This document shows, in pieces, positions 24,676-34,377 of a DNA stretch of 64,000 nt; the first letter of the stretch is position 1, and every line of letters starts with the position of its first letter. A program made the translations under genes and the position numbers. The notes below the pieces were generated by a model, which made no database searches, was not told the DNA's origin, and saw only the letters and a list, made by a program, of their open reading frames with translations. Source of the stretch: Pseudo-nitzschia pungens (lineage: Eukaryota > Bacillariophyta > Bacillariophyceae > Bacillariales > Bacillariaceae); assembly GCA_037355855.1 (NCBI GenBank), contig CM074768.1, forward strand, positions 1,984,001 through 2,048,000, given 5' to 3'.

Positions 24676-26351
24676 GATGATTTTATCGAGTAATGACTTT
24701 TTTCGAGTAGATGAAGTTCTCGTTGTTGTCAAACGCCGTGTTTAGTAGTAGTATTTATTTTTCGGTATTGAGGATACGTGTGTAGTAACCGTATCTCGTT
24801 TCTATTCTTGATGTCTTCCGAGCCAATGACTATTGTCTCTTCTTCTGCGATGTTGGAACGGTTGCAATAGTAGTATTGTGTTCCCTCCCTACAAGTACCG
24901 ATATGAAGTCTGTCGATGGATTCTTTGTTTCCGCTCGTGATAGCGATGCAAGTGATAAATCCTTCGTAATACGAAGTAATAACAATACTGTGGTACAGGT
25001 ACTATGGTTACTTGTACCGTTCATGTGTCTCCAGAGTTCACAAGTCACAACGGAACGTGTATGTCTTGGATCCATTCGTGTAGCGCTTCTCCCTCTGCCA
25101 GTAAGCATACCTGGTACTGTATCCGGTAAGATTACCAGTAAGGTTACCTTTTCAGATCTTGTCGTGAATCCACTGGAATGAATATGTACTGTGCCGTACA
25201 TACCGTACTGTACCGTATGAAAAAGAATCAATCAATCTCAATCTTCTATCGACTTGGTTTGCAAACGCAACACAACGCAACACAGAAAGAAAGATCTTTT
25301 GGGGTTTCACCCTGAGGAACACAAACTTCAAACACTAAAAATAAAAATGATTGCAATTGCAATTTCTACGGTATGTTTATAATGGAAGTTTTGTTGCATG
25401 CGAAAACCTGAAAACAAAAAACATATGGTTGATGCCGTTTTCTGTTTAGTGACTCCTATCAGTCGAGCTACACGTAAGGGTAAACCTTACCAGTACGGTA
25501 CCGGACTTTTCGCCCGTAACTTACGTTCTACTACTCAAGCAATGGTCATAACAAAAATTACGAAGTACGAAGTCTTATCCTTAGTTCGTACTGGTAGTAG
25601 GTAAGATTACCGGTACAAGTTACTTACCGGTAGGTACGTGCATGGTAAACCTTACCGGTACCGGTAAGGTTTACGACCACGTTCGCACTGGTATTTTTCT
25701 AGTCATCGATTTATGACAGCGGGGAATTAATAGTACAAGTAGGGCTAGACCTGGTGTACCGGTAAGATCTTAGCCCCATTGTTGCAGTTACTCTCGAAAT
25801 CAACACAGGAGCCGTACGGTAGCATAGGTAGCACCTTGGAAATCTTTATGGTACAACAATATTATTACTTCGTACTTAATATCTCCCCCCTTTCAATTCT
25901 ACAGTTCCGTCTATCTTAGCGCACTATACTAGAAGGGTAACTTTGCTTCTTACTAGTGCTAGTACTAGTAGTACTATACTAGTATTACTACGTCTGTTAA
26001 CTGTTTTTCGACCCCTGCTCGAAACGTTATTACCCCACCTCCAAAGGTCTAAATTTGACACCCATTGTTGAGCCCCTATGGTATTTCAAAATTTTACTTG
26101 CCGCATGCCTTATGTTAATACGTAGTAGTAATTTATTTTTCTCGTGCATTTCACATGTCACACTTCAACCTCTCAAGATTTCACACTCCAACCTCTCATT
26201 ATTATCTGCTTCCACCTCGAAAAATATTATTGGCCATTTCGCGTTCTGGCATGTCATAGCACCACCAGTCGTCTTCTCATAATTCGGCAGAGGTTGTTGA
26301 ACCCAATCGTCAATCAAATCTCGTCTTAGTAACGCATCACACTGCTAAACC
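24676..26351. other. Divergent intergenic region between gelsolin and lipase genes
   Basis: About 1.7 kb acting as upstream DNA for both neighbours. Rich in self-complementary words, including a perfect 30-bp palindrome at 25645-25674 centred on ACCGGT, and CTAGTA words at 25950-25990. No coding frame is convincing. Confidence 0.55.
25645..25674. repeat. Perfect 30-bp palindrome
   Basis: The left arm GTAAACCTTACCGGT is exactly complementary to the right arm, with no spacer. It is the longest example of the TTACCGGTAA-type words common in spacers of this window. Confidence 0.85.
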
Positions 26352-27506
26352 ATGGCCGCAGACAACAACGAGTTTCATTTCCCAAATCCAGGCGATTTGC
26401 CTGATGGCATAGATATTGACACCCTCCGACTTGCTGCCACTATTTCGGGTAGGATATATCAAGACGCAGCCACCACCACCTTTGATTTTCAGAAGGACCT
26501 GGATGATATCCTCGAAGCGAACAACAAGAAGTTCCCGAATTTGGAGGTGCAATTCTTCTACAAAGAATTGCACGCGTTAGCATTCGAAACTCCACTCAAT
26601 AGACCAATCCTCACGGCGATCATCACCGACAAAGAGAATCCAGACACATTGATCTTGGGTTGGCGAGGAACTCACAACATTGGAGACATGTACAAAGATG
26701 CGTTTGGAATAACGCCGGTCGATATCGACGGCAAGGACGGCGACCTCCGTGGCAGCAATGATGACGTATTCATTCAAAAGGCTGTATACAAAGTCCTGGA
26801 GACACAATTCAACGTGAGTAGCAAGGGTCGTTCGACAGGAAAGGGGAAAGATTTGATAAAGCTGGTGACGACAGGAAACAAAGTCCCAGGCAAGGAAGGA
26901 AGCCCAATCAAAAGAATTATTTTCACCGGCCACTCGTTGGGAGGTATGCTTGCGCAAGGTGCCCATTACATCTTGCAAAATGGGTCAAACAGCAAAGAGT
27001 TCGGAGAACTTTCCAAAGCCATTCAGGAGCATGACGTAGAGTTGTACACCCTCGCATTTTCCGCGGTCATGAGTTTGTCGTCGACCAACGAGACTATCAA
27101 AATCAATAACATGATCAACGTTGTCTATAGTGACGATATTTTTCCCCAAATGTATGGCAACACCGAATACCAGCACGCATTTCTCGATAACCTTGCGGAC
27201 GGCGAAAAAGGAGATAAACAGGATGGTTTTGGCAAAGTCGGTGTTGATGTCGCTTGGAAAGGATTGAACCACTATATCAACTTGAATACACCAATCTTCA
27301 AGACTTACAAACATGCAGGGAAAATCTTTCACTACGAAAGTAAAGATGCTGTGCCGAAGATTTACACGAACGACACGTTTACCGCAAGAAAAAAACCCGT
27401 TCACAAGACCATTACCGCGGATATGGCCTTTAGCCAGTTTCACAATGGCACTGTAATGGAACGTAATGAATTGGGCCTAACGTGGTGGCCAAAGGAACAA
27501 CCATGA
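26352..27506 (+). CDS. Class-3 (fungal-type) lipase family protein
   Basis: Single-exon frame of 384 residues; the start has a strong context (AAACCATGGCC). The alpha/beta-hydrolase nucleophile elbow GHSLGG is at residues 193-198, with Ser195 as nucleophile. It is preceded by the family's oxyanion region (ILGWRGTHNIGDMYKDA, ~residues 112-128). The acid is probably an Asp in VVYSDDIFPQ and the base a His further on (LNHYINL or FHYESKD); I cannot fix the latter. Class-3 lipases hydrolyse acylglycerols or galactolipids. No signal peptide or membrane segment is visible, so it is likely soluble and cytosolic. The N-terminal region LRLAATISGRIYQDAA matches the usual lead-in of the family. Codons are less GC-biased than in eS12. 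Confidence 0.88.
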   Translation: MAADNNEFHFPNPGDLPDGIDIDTLRLAATISGRIYQDAATTTFDFQKDLDDILEANNKKFPNLEVQFFYKELHALAFETPLNRPILTAIITDKENPDTLILGWRGTHNIGDMYKDAFGITPVDIDGKDGDLRGSNDDVFIQKAVYKVLETQFNVSSKGRSTGKGKDLIKLVTTGNKVPGKEGSPIKRIIFTGHSLGGMLAQGAHYILQNGSNSKEFGELSKAIQEHDVELYTLAFSAVMSLSSTNETIKINNMINVVYSDDIFPQMYGNTEYQHAFLDNLADGEKGDKQDGFGKVGVDVAWKGLNHYINLNTPIFKTYKHAGKIFHYESKDAVPKIYTNDTFTARKKPVHKTITADMAFSQFHNGTVMERNELGLTWWPKEQP

Positions 27507-28614
27507 GAGTCGATGATTCAGTGGAAGAATCTTTTTTATTATATGTACCAGCTCGGCTTTCCACCTACCTTAACTCCTATTACAGGAGGTGTTTTTATGC
27601 CTATCGAGAGCAATCGTTTCCAACATCAATCGAACTGAAAATCAATCTGTATCGTGCATCCTCCATTCCTAAAACGAAGTACGTAGTACTACTATTATTT
27701 AAAGTAGGGTAATCTGCACCAAATTTCCAAAACACCATCTTTCATTCTGCTGCAAATTCTCGACGATAGTAAGCAGAACGAAAATGCTTGTAGTACATTT
27801 TTGAACAAATAGAGTAAATACCTACGGGAAGCAGGCGACAATGTGGGAGGGGCATGTTCCGAGGGCGCAAAGTCACTAAGTGTAGGTCTGTATGTGAGCA
27901 TAGATCTTATCTTGAGTATTTAACGCAGTACATGCATCAGAATTGCACTACGAGTACAAAGTTCTTTGGCGTGCACCCGGGACGGCGATATCTGTGCCAA
28001 GTGTGCCGGTGCAAAAAGCATATTTATAGTAGGATGATGATTATTGCAGAAAGCAATTACAACACACAACAGAACCAACCATCCAATGGATTGCTGTATA
28101 CGAAGTATTTATCTAATGAATATAATGAGGCCAAGTCACAATCAAGAGGAACTACGGACGGGAGACAAAGCAATGAATTGCGATCAATCACCAATGATTA
28201 ATGCAACGGTCAGAAAGTTATAAAATTCAAACAAAGCGAGAAATCGAGCGCATTTCTTTATTTATCTGTTTCGTTATGAACCGCAGATTGATTTGTTCGT
28301 TCGTTCGTTCGTTCATTTCGTCCTTGGTGACAGATGGATTCATTGACTCTTGATTCATTGGCGTTCGACGAAGCGCGAGGCAGACGTGAGGATTGCGGGT
28401 TGTTCCTGACTCGTGCTAATGCAATTATGTACTACTATGTTGTATGTACAGTGCCATCGATATGCCTTGCATTGCATTGCAAAGCATAGCATAGCATAAA
28501 ATCCACTTGTCAACAACGGTCAGGACGAGAGCGAGACCAGTGACGAGTCTTTTCCGAGGTGCTTGTAATAGTACCCGCTTGCTGTTGTCCAGCTTTCCAT
28601 TCAATGCAATGCAT
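27507..28614. other. Spacer; no gene seen
   Basis: Short frames only; the 115-codon plus frame at 27854-28201 shows no domain. CGTTCGTTCGTTCGTT occurs at about 28295. Confidence 0.5.
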
Positions 28615-28854
28615 TCATCCCAGCGCCTTGACACACCACACCATACCCAGCACGATCAACACCGTACAACTCATGAGTACACAAATAGTGTTGAAGCCAA
28701 TCCTATCGTCAGTATGCGTCATCGGCTTTGTCGTGGAATCCACCAAAGTTGCAATGGTCACAACAGGGATTTCGACGGCAATGGCTTCGGGATCGTTCTC
28801 GTGGGTGTCTGTTGTAACTAATATTCCGTTCTGGATCTCGCTATCGGCGGACAT
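28615..28854 (-). CDS. Possible small tail-anchored membrane protein
   Basis: 79 codons from an ATG in good context (ACAAACATGTCC). Residues 1-55 are polar and acidic (MSADSEIQNGILVTTDTHEN), and a single hydrophobic segment (ICVLMSCTVLIVLGMVWCV) lies just before the C-terminal KALG, the layout of a tail-anchored protein. No family is recognised. It could also be the first exon of a longer gene or a chance frame. Support is the regular domain layout and the lack of simple repeats inside it. Confidence 0.35.
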   Translation of the reverse strand: MSADSEIQNGILVTTDTHENDPEAIAVEIPVVTIATLVDSTTKPMTHTDDRIGFNTICVLMSCTVLIVLGMVWCVKALG

Positions 28855-29002
28855 GTTTGTTGTGCTGTGCTGTGCTGTCTATTGTTGCCTTGTGATTCTG
28901 TCAGTTCGTGCAACAAGAAGAGGAATGATTGATTGATGATTCGTTGAGTCAAGCAGGTATGTGCAACGTACACTACTGTTGTCGTTATCGTTGTCGTTGT
29001 CG

Positions 29003-29034
<32 letters not shown>

Positions 29035-30158
29035 ATTGGAAATGATGTTGTACTATAATGGTTGCGCACCAAAGTGGACTGCACTGCACTGCACTGCACT
29101 CACCTCGTCTCTCGGGAATGATTATTGCCGGGGGGTTATTTTTATTGGTGACGACGAATCTGCGGGTGAGTTGCGATTGTTGTTTTCTATTGTATTGTGT
29201 TGTACTTTGTGCTGTACAGTATTGCTCGCGTGACTGTTGCGATGGGTTGCTACTTCGTTGCGACTGGTTGCGTCCGATGAGTTGTACCCTGTTGTGTTCA
29301 GTTACGTTGTTGACGGGTAGTGGTTGTGTAGTGGTTCTGCAACGAACAAACTATCTTCGATATGGATATTATTATGATGAGAAGGGTATCGAGAATTTTG
29401 ATATGCAGCCAAAATAATGAGCGACGCAAATTAGAAGTACACGTACGTGTAGGACTATAATTGTTTTGCTGATGCGTTATGTCGCTTCATACGGTAAATT
29501 AGTTTATTATCTCTTATTATTATTACTAGTATTTTTTTTAAACAATAACAATGAACAGTCACGAAGTATCAAGTTGTGCCCTTCTATTTTTCAAACTATT
29601 TCGACCTATTTCGACCATGATCCTGGTCTTTCGTGAGCGATTGCAGGGAACCAAATATAATATTATGATGATCCCTTTCTTTTCGGAATGCAGAGAAATA
29701 ATGACACGATGATCCCGGTCTTTCGTGAATTGAGAGAAACAGCAACACGATGCTCCCGGTCTTTCGTGAGTCAGGCAAATCGAATACAGCTGCAATCTAT
29801 CGACGTTCCTGCTGCTGCTGATGCTGCTAAAATCGATCGGCGTTCCTACTGCTGATGCAATCGACCAGCATTCCTGCTGCTACCGTAGCTATCGATCGAC
29901 GTCGGCAATCATGAGCATTAGTAAACTTTCTGTCTTGGACGGACAGCAGTTCAGAATTTCTAAAAAATAAACTAATATGAGGACATTAAAATGAAGCTGA
30001 ACTGGCACGGCATGTGAGCTGACAGATCCAAATGCACACTTGGATTTATCAGACGAAGTACTAGCAGAGAACCGCCGGTTCAGGTGCCGATCGGATGTAC
30101 TATCGATAGTACTTCGTACTTCGTCAACCCAAACCATCATCCAGATACCCTTGATTAC
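28855..30158. other. Spacer with short tandem repeats
   Basis: A GTTGTC/GTT tract lies at 28978-29035 and a CTGCACTGCA tract at 29078-29100. At 29600-29775 there are three or four copies of a unit containing GATCCCGGTCTTTCGTGA, and at 29795-29900 three copies around ATCGATCGGCGTTCCTGCTG. No gene seen. Confidence 0.55.
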
Positions 30159-32329
30159 TCAGACGACACCTTCAGATTCATCCTCGGGATTTTCTGTGGA
30201 AGAGAGACGGGCGTATATCATATCTTCCATCGTTCTCCTCTGATCCTTCTCCACCTCCAGCGCAACCGCAGTGCTCCGGATCCGGTGTTCCAGCAGCGAG
30301 ATGTCCACACGTGTCTTTTCCCACATATTGAGCTCTTCTTCTAGCATTTCCTTGTTCAGAATATAGTACTTCTGCTCGATTTCATGCCATGGAGTTCGAG
30401 TTGTCTCAATGAAAGGCCTGAACGGTTCTCCGAGGTTAGAGTTGGCGATACAAGATTTGCCCTCTTTTTCGCGCTCTCCTATGCCGTCATCCCCACCGTT
30501 GGCTTCAATGCTTCGTTGCATTCTTTCGGCGTGCATGTACATCAAACACCAGAGGAACAAAGCCCATACGAAAACGAGTGCGCCTATAGAATTGAACGTG
30601 GTACACAATGTTAGTAACTCGTTACACATTGAAGATGTTATTTAAGTGCTGAGAACTTACCAAAGAAGAGAAAAGGAAACTTCTCGTCGATGCCAAAAAA
30701 TATAGGGCCCAAAATCGCCGTAACCATGTTGCCCAATCGACGCAACCATTGCCCAATACCTTGATATAACTTAAACTTATCAGCTGGGAGGGAAGTCCCG
30801 ATGAGCTCATTCATTAGCGATACGGACAAGTCATTCGTAGACGACATCAACATCTGGCACAGAACTGCGACTATGAAATTCTCAACTGAGAACAGCATAC
30901 AGCAAAGACTTGCCAGCAATATGACGAACGGCACGTGCAAGGGACGGGAGAGGATTGCTCCCAATGTGCCGGCTTTCTTCGTGTTTCTGCGATTGGAGAA
31001 GCTCCTTGCAAAGATTGTAAGCATGCCAAGACATTCACCGATCCCAAGTAAAAGTCCAACTCTTTTTGCATCGATATCAAACCGTACAGTGTATGAAAGA
31101 AGGGCGGTAGACAGAAACATGCCAATGCAGAGAGCTGCGACAGCCTGAGTAAGAACAACGGCTTTCATGTATGGCCAAGTGACGGAGACACTCGCAGCTT
31201 GAGATGATTCAAACATCGATAGATAAACACGTGGGGCCCAAAAAGAAACAAACTCTGTTTTTGTGAGGGGAGATTCTTCTTTTGACTTCATGAGGAAAAG
31301 AACTAGCTTAGCAAGCTTGTTCTTTCCTACTGCCAGCACTTGTGGTCTCCTGCTTCCCATTACAACTCCTGTTCCTGGCGCTTTGTCTATCGAAATGAGC
31401 AACTCTTCCATAGATAAAATATCGTCCCTTTGCCCAGTAAAAAAATGATTGTACATTTCACCTAGCGAGTGGTTCAATACGCGATCACTTCTGGACTTTG
31501 CTACAGCTGCGGAGAATCCCGAAGCTTCCGAATTCAATGCATTTTCTGGACCGTTCGCAATATCGCGTGAATATTTTGCAATCACCGACACTGTTTGGAA
31601 CTGGAAAATGACAGAACGAATCAAATCGTTGCCTTCAAGTTTGTCACCCTTCAGGTCCTTCTTCCGTTTCTTCGTTAAGGAGAGGTAAGATATTGCTCCA
31701 ATGAGATGCGCGATTTGAATCGAGATTCCAAAATCACAAACTGCAAAATAACCATACTCTGTATAGAGCCATCCGCCCAACACAAACGCAACGGTACTTC
31801 CGAGTGCTACCATTGTGTACTGTAATGAAAATCGACTCGCCACAATCTGTTCATCCATGATACCAGACGGCGATTCACTCGCAGTTTCTGCCATGACAGA
31901 TCGCTGTAGGATCACAATCGTTTCACACAATCCAACCCAAAATAGTGCAAGGAGGGGCCAGATGTTGCTCTGGTCGTTAGTCGTCCCGGTGTCTCTTCCA
32001 TATAGCGCCAAGAAAAGCCACCCCGACAAAGCCGATAAGATGAGCAAGATCTGCAGACGTTTGAACGGATCCTTCCCGCCAAAGGCAACAATGATTAGGT
32101 TACCAATGGCTCGACTGGTTTGGTAGACTCCTAATACCAAACCAACCTCCCACAGTTCCCGTCCTCTTGCCACGGTAATTTCGAGTGCGACAAAAATAAA
32201 TGGCACCCGAGTGCTCATCGAGTAAAAAAATGGCATGTATATCATGGCGAGAAAAACGGGTAGTTTCTCGAACAGACCCGACCGAGGCTTCCTTTCAAAC
32301 AGAATTTTATGCATGTCTTGCCTCGACAT
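30159..32329 (-). CDS. MFS-type transporter with long central loop
   Basis: Two exons, 32329-30661 and 30583-30159, with a 77-nt intron (TTTG|GTAAGT ... TATAG|GCGCA, phase 1) falling inside the last membrane helix; 697 residues. By eye there are 12 hydrophobic helices in two groups of six, from LPVFLAMIYMPFFYS to ALVFVWALFLWCLM. The first half has an MFS-like loop 2-3 (AIGNLIIVAFGGKDPFKRLQ). The ~190-residue loop between helices 6 and 7 contains two weak EF-hand-like stretches (FFTGQRDDILSMEELLISI and FLMKSKEESPLTKTEFVSFW). The C-terminal tail is a likely coiled coil (EIEQKYYILNKEMLEEEL). Substrate unknown. The ATG at 32329 is only 54 bases after the stop of the upstream hydrolase frame and lies in the same frame, so the two may be one gene. 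Confidence 0.82.
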
Positions 32330-32383
32330 TTCACTCCCGCTTCCCCGAACTTTCTCGGATAAAGTCGATGAGATCGAGGAACT

Positions 32384-33611
32384 TCATGGCAACGATTCAA
32401 TCAAGGATTGCAATTCCTTCACACGTATCTTCTCGTGAAGTCCGACCCCGCCGGCAGAAAAAATCTTATCAATCATCAGCCACTCATCGCTCCCATCAAG
32501 AAGGCGCTGTTTCATGGATGTAGCACATTCCGTGAATATAGATTCGGCATCGGAAGACGATACAATTTTGACCGGTTTCTGTGCGATTTTCTCCAGTGCA
32601 GTGTTGTGATCATCCATTGTGTTTGCTGCGCAGCCATCCGAAACAACATATGTTGTCATATCAGGCAGATGTTTTGTTGCATCCCCCACCGTTTGATAGA
32701 CACAAACATCCGTTAGAAAGCCCCTGTTCATTAGAAATCGATTTAGGAGAAAGAGAGAGAGATTTTGCATAACAAGATTTAAAGTAAGATGGAATGCAAT
32801 TGTTCGAGTTGCTGGAAGTACTGCATTATTATTACAGCTAGAGGCATTCGCAACTTACGTGACGAAAAAATGGTTGATGTTGTTATCTTTGAGGCACGAA
32901 AGAAGTTTGGTTCCCATGAATGCGCTGAAGTCATTGCGATCTGTCAAGATGATATCGTCATTCCGTGGTTGTACTTCGGAAATAATTTCGCAATTCCATG
33001 TGCCTTCGGTGAAGAGACCGACTCGTTGAAAAAAATCATCTCCGTGGAAGAAATCACGACAACTGCTACTATAATTCACCGTGTCATCATTGAATTTTCC
33101 CTTTGCACTTATAACAACGGGCGAGTATATGATCAGGGCGCCCATTTTACTGCATTAGTAGTAGTATTGTTCATGAAAAATATAGATTTCGAAAGTGATG
33201 AGTGAGGAAGCGCATATTCTGTATAGAGATACATCGTGACCTAGTGTCGTGTCATTTACACTCAGCACGGAGACAAGCAAAACAAAAAACAAAAAAAGAA
33301 TCATCGAGAGAGCTCCCCTTCTTCCCACAAGTATTAGTACTAGGGTACTGCCTATTCGGACTTACCGGGCATGCTCGACAAGTTTTGGAACATTCCGAAG
33401 CACACCCGTGCTGTGCATCGTTTCCGCTACGTCATTGTGAAGCTTTCCACCTTTCTTGCCGAATTCGCAGCAAGATTGCGGTCCGATTGTTTTCGCCTAC
33501 GGCAGGTGCGCATGAACTGTCGGTTTTTTCCCTTTCGTCCATAAAGACGATTTCCTCTCCCTCACGAGGAGGATTCGGAAGATCTCCTCTCGTGTTGTTC
33601 TTGGAAGACAT
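32384..33611 (-). CDS. Isochorismatase-family hydrolase with a disrupted 5' part
   Basis: Exons as read: 33611-33366, 33149-32859 and 32723-32384, joined by introns of 216 nt (CCCG|GTAAGT ... TGCAG|TAAAA) and 135 nt (TCAC|GTAAGT ... AACAG|GGGCT). Both phases fit and rebuild EHARKMGALIIYSP and HFFVTGFLTDVCVYQT, classic isochorismatase segments. The nucleophile Cys is in TDVCV, and VVSDGCAAN...DDHNTAL follows as in the cysteine-hydrolase superfamily. The problem is exon 1. MSSKNNTRGD...GENNRTAILL leads into the first strand, where ID-x-Q is expected, but the frame then shifts near 33467. The rest (EFGKKGGKLHNDVAETMHST) continues in another frame, as if about 14 bases carrying the catalytic Asp were missing. 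A shorter product could start at MHSTGVLRN. The C-terminal tail (DKIFSAGGVGLHEKIRVKEL) is faintly EF-hand-like. Substrate unknown. Confidence 0.75.
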
Positions 33612-33911
33612 AGTTAATTATGAGAACAAGAGGGTTTCCTAGCAACTCTTTCATCAACCAACTGGAAAGAAAACTACTACGTACGAAGTACTTCGTATTC
33701 ACTCTCAATCAATCAATCAATTCTCTTCGCTTTTTGATTTCTACTGCGAGTAACCCTAGTATTACCTTACTCGTAATTTACTTGGAAATTTTGAGAGGGG
33801 AAGAAGATCGACTTCCTCTACGGAATTTCTAACGTGATGTGTACGTGTTCCTCAGTTGCTTGAGTAGGATGCTGGTAGGAATTACTACTACCGCAGTAAT
33901 TATAATTAGGA
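33612..33911. other. Upstream of the hydrolase gene; no gene seen
   Basis: 300 bases with a TCAATCAATCAAT stretch at 33705-33720 and ACGAAGTACTTCGTA words. Likely promoter and 5' UTR of the hydrolase on the minus strand. Confidence 0.5.
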
Positions 33912-34055
33912 CAGTGTCGTATCTCTGGAAACCAGAAGAAAACGACCGAAGATAGAAGATAGAAATAGTTGTGTTGATAATTCGAATTATCAACACAACT
34001 ATTTCTATCTTCTATCTTCGGTCGTTTTCTTCTGGTTTCCAGAGATACGACACTG
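33912..34055. repeat. 144-bp perfect palindrome (72-bp arms, no spacer)
   Basis: The sequence is its own reverse complement, centred between 33983 and 33984 in AATTCGAATT. The outer ends are CAGTGTCGTATC and its inverse; matching stops at 33911/34056. The right end directly abuts the open frame of an integrase fragment. Either an insertion of a hairpin element or an inverted duplication made during repair could explain it; an assembly artefact is also possible. Confidence 0.95.
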
Positions 34056-34056
34056 A

Positions 34057-34377
34057 GTTGAAGATCATGATCTGATAATCTATGCATTAAACGATGCATG
34101 GCTTTCTCGCTATCCAAAACCCAGCAGATGCATTTTTGATCAAGGTTCTGAATACCTCAATGTTGATTTTCAATCTCACCTTATTAACCTTGACATCAAG
34201 CCTGTTCCAACCACAGTCAAAAATCCTCAAGCCAATGCTGTTTTGGAACGTGTGCATGATACTATGAAATCCGCCATGCGCACTGAACTTCATGCTAATC
34301 CTCCTCAGGATTTGCAACAAGCTATTGACCTCATTGACAATGCCTTCGTCTACGGTAGGTTCCTCCGTTACGGGTAG
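34057..34377 (+). pseudogene. Retrotransposon integrase fragment
   Basis: An open frame from just after an in-frame stop at the palindrome edge to TAG at 34375. It encodes the middle of an rve-type integrase core: WLSRYPKPSRCIFDQGSEYL with the second catalytic Asp, then IKPVPTTVKNPQANAVLERV with the catalytic Glu, and a following helix LQQAIDLIDNAFVYG. The first catalytic Asp and the rest of the polyprotein are missing. There is no reverse transcriptase or LTR nearby, so it is a remnant, cut on its left by the palindrome. The PQANAVLERVH form is typical of LTR-retrotransposons found in diatoms and other algae. Confidence 0.8.

Noticed and set aside
27854..28201. 115-codon plus frame with several Cys
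   Set aside because: No recognisable fold, AT-rich and spacer-like; no splice partner found.
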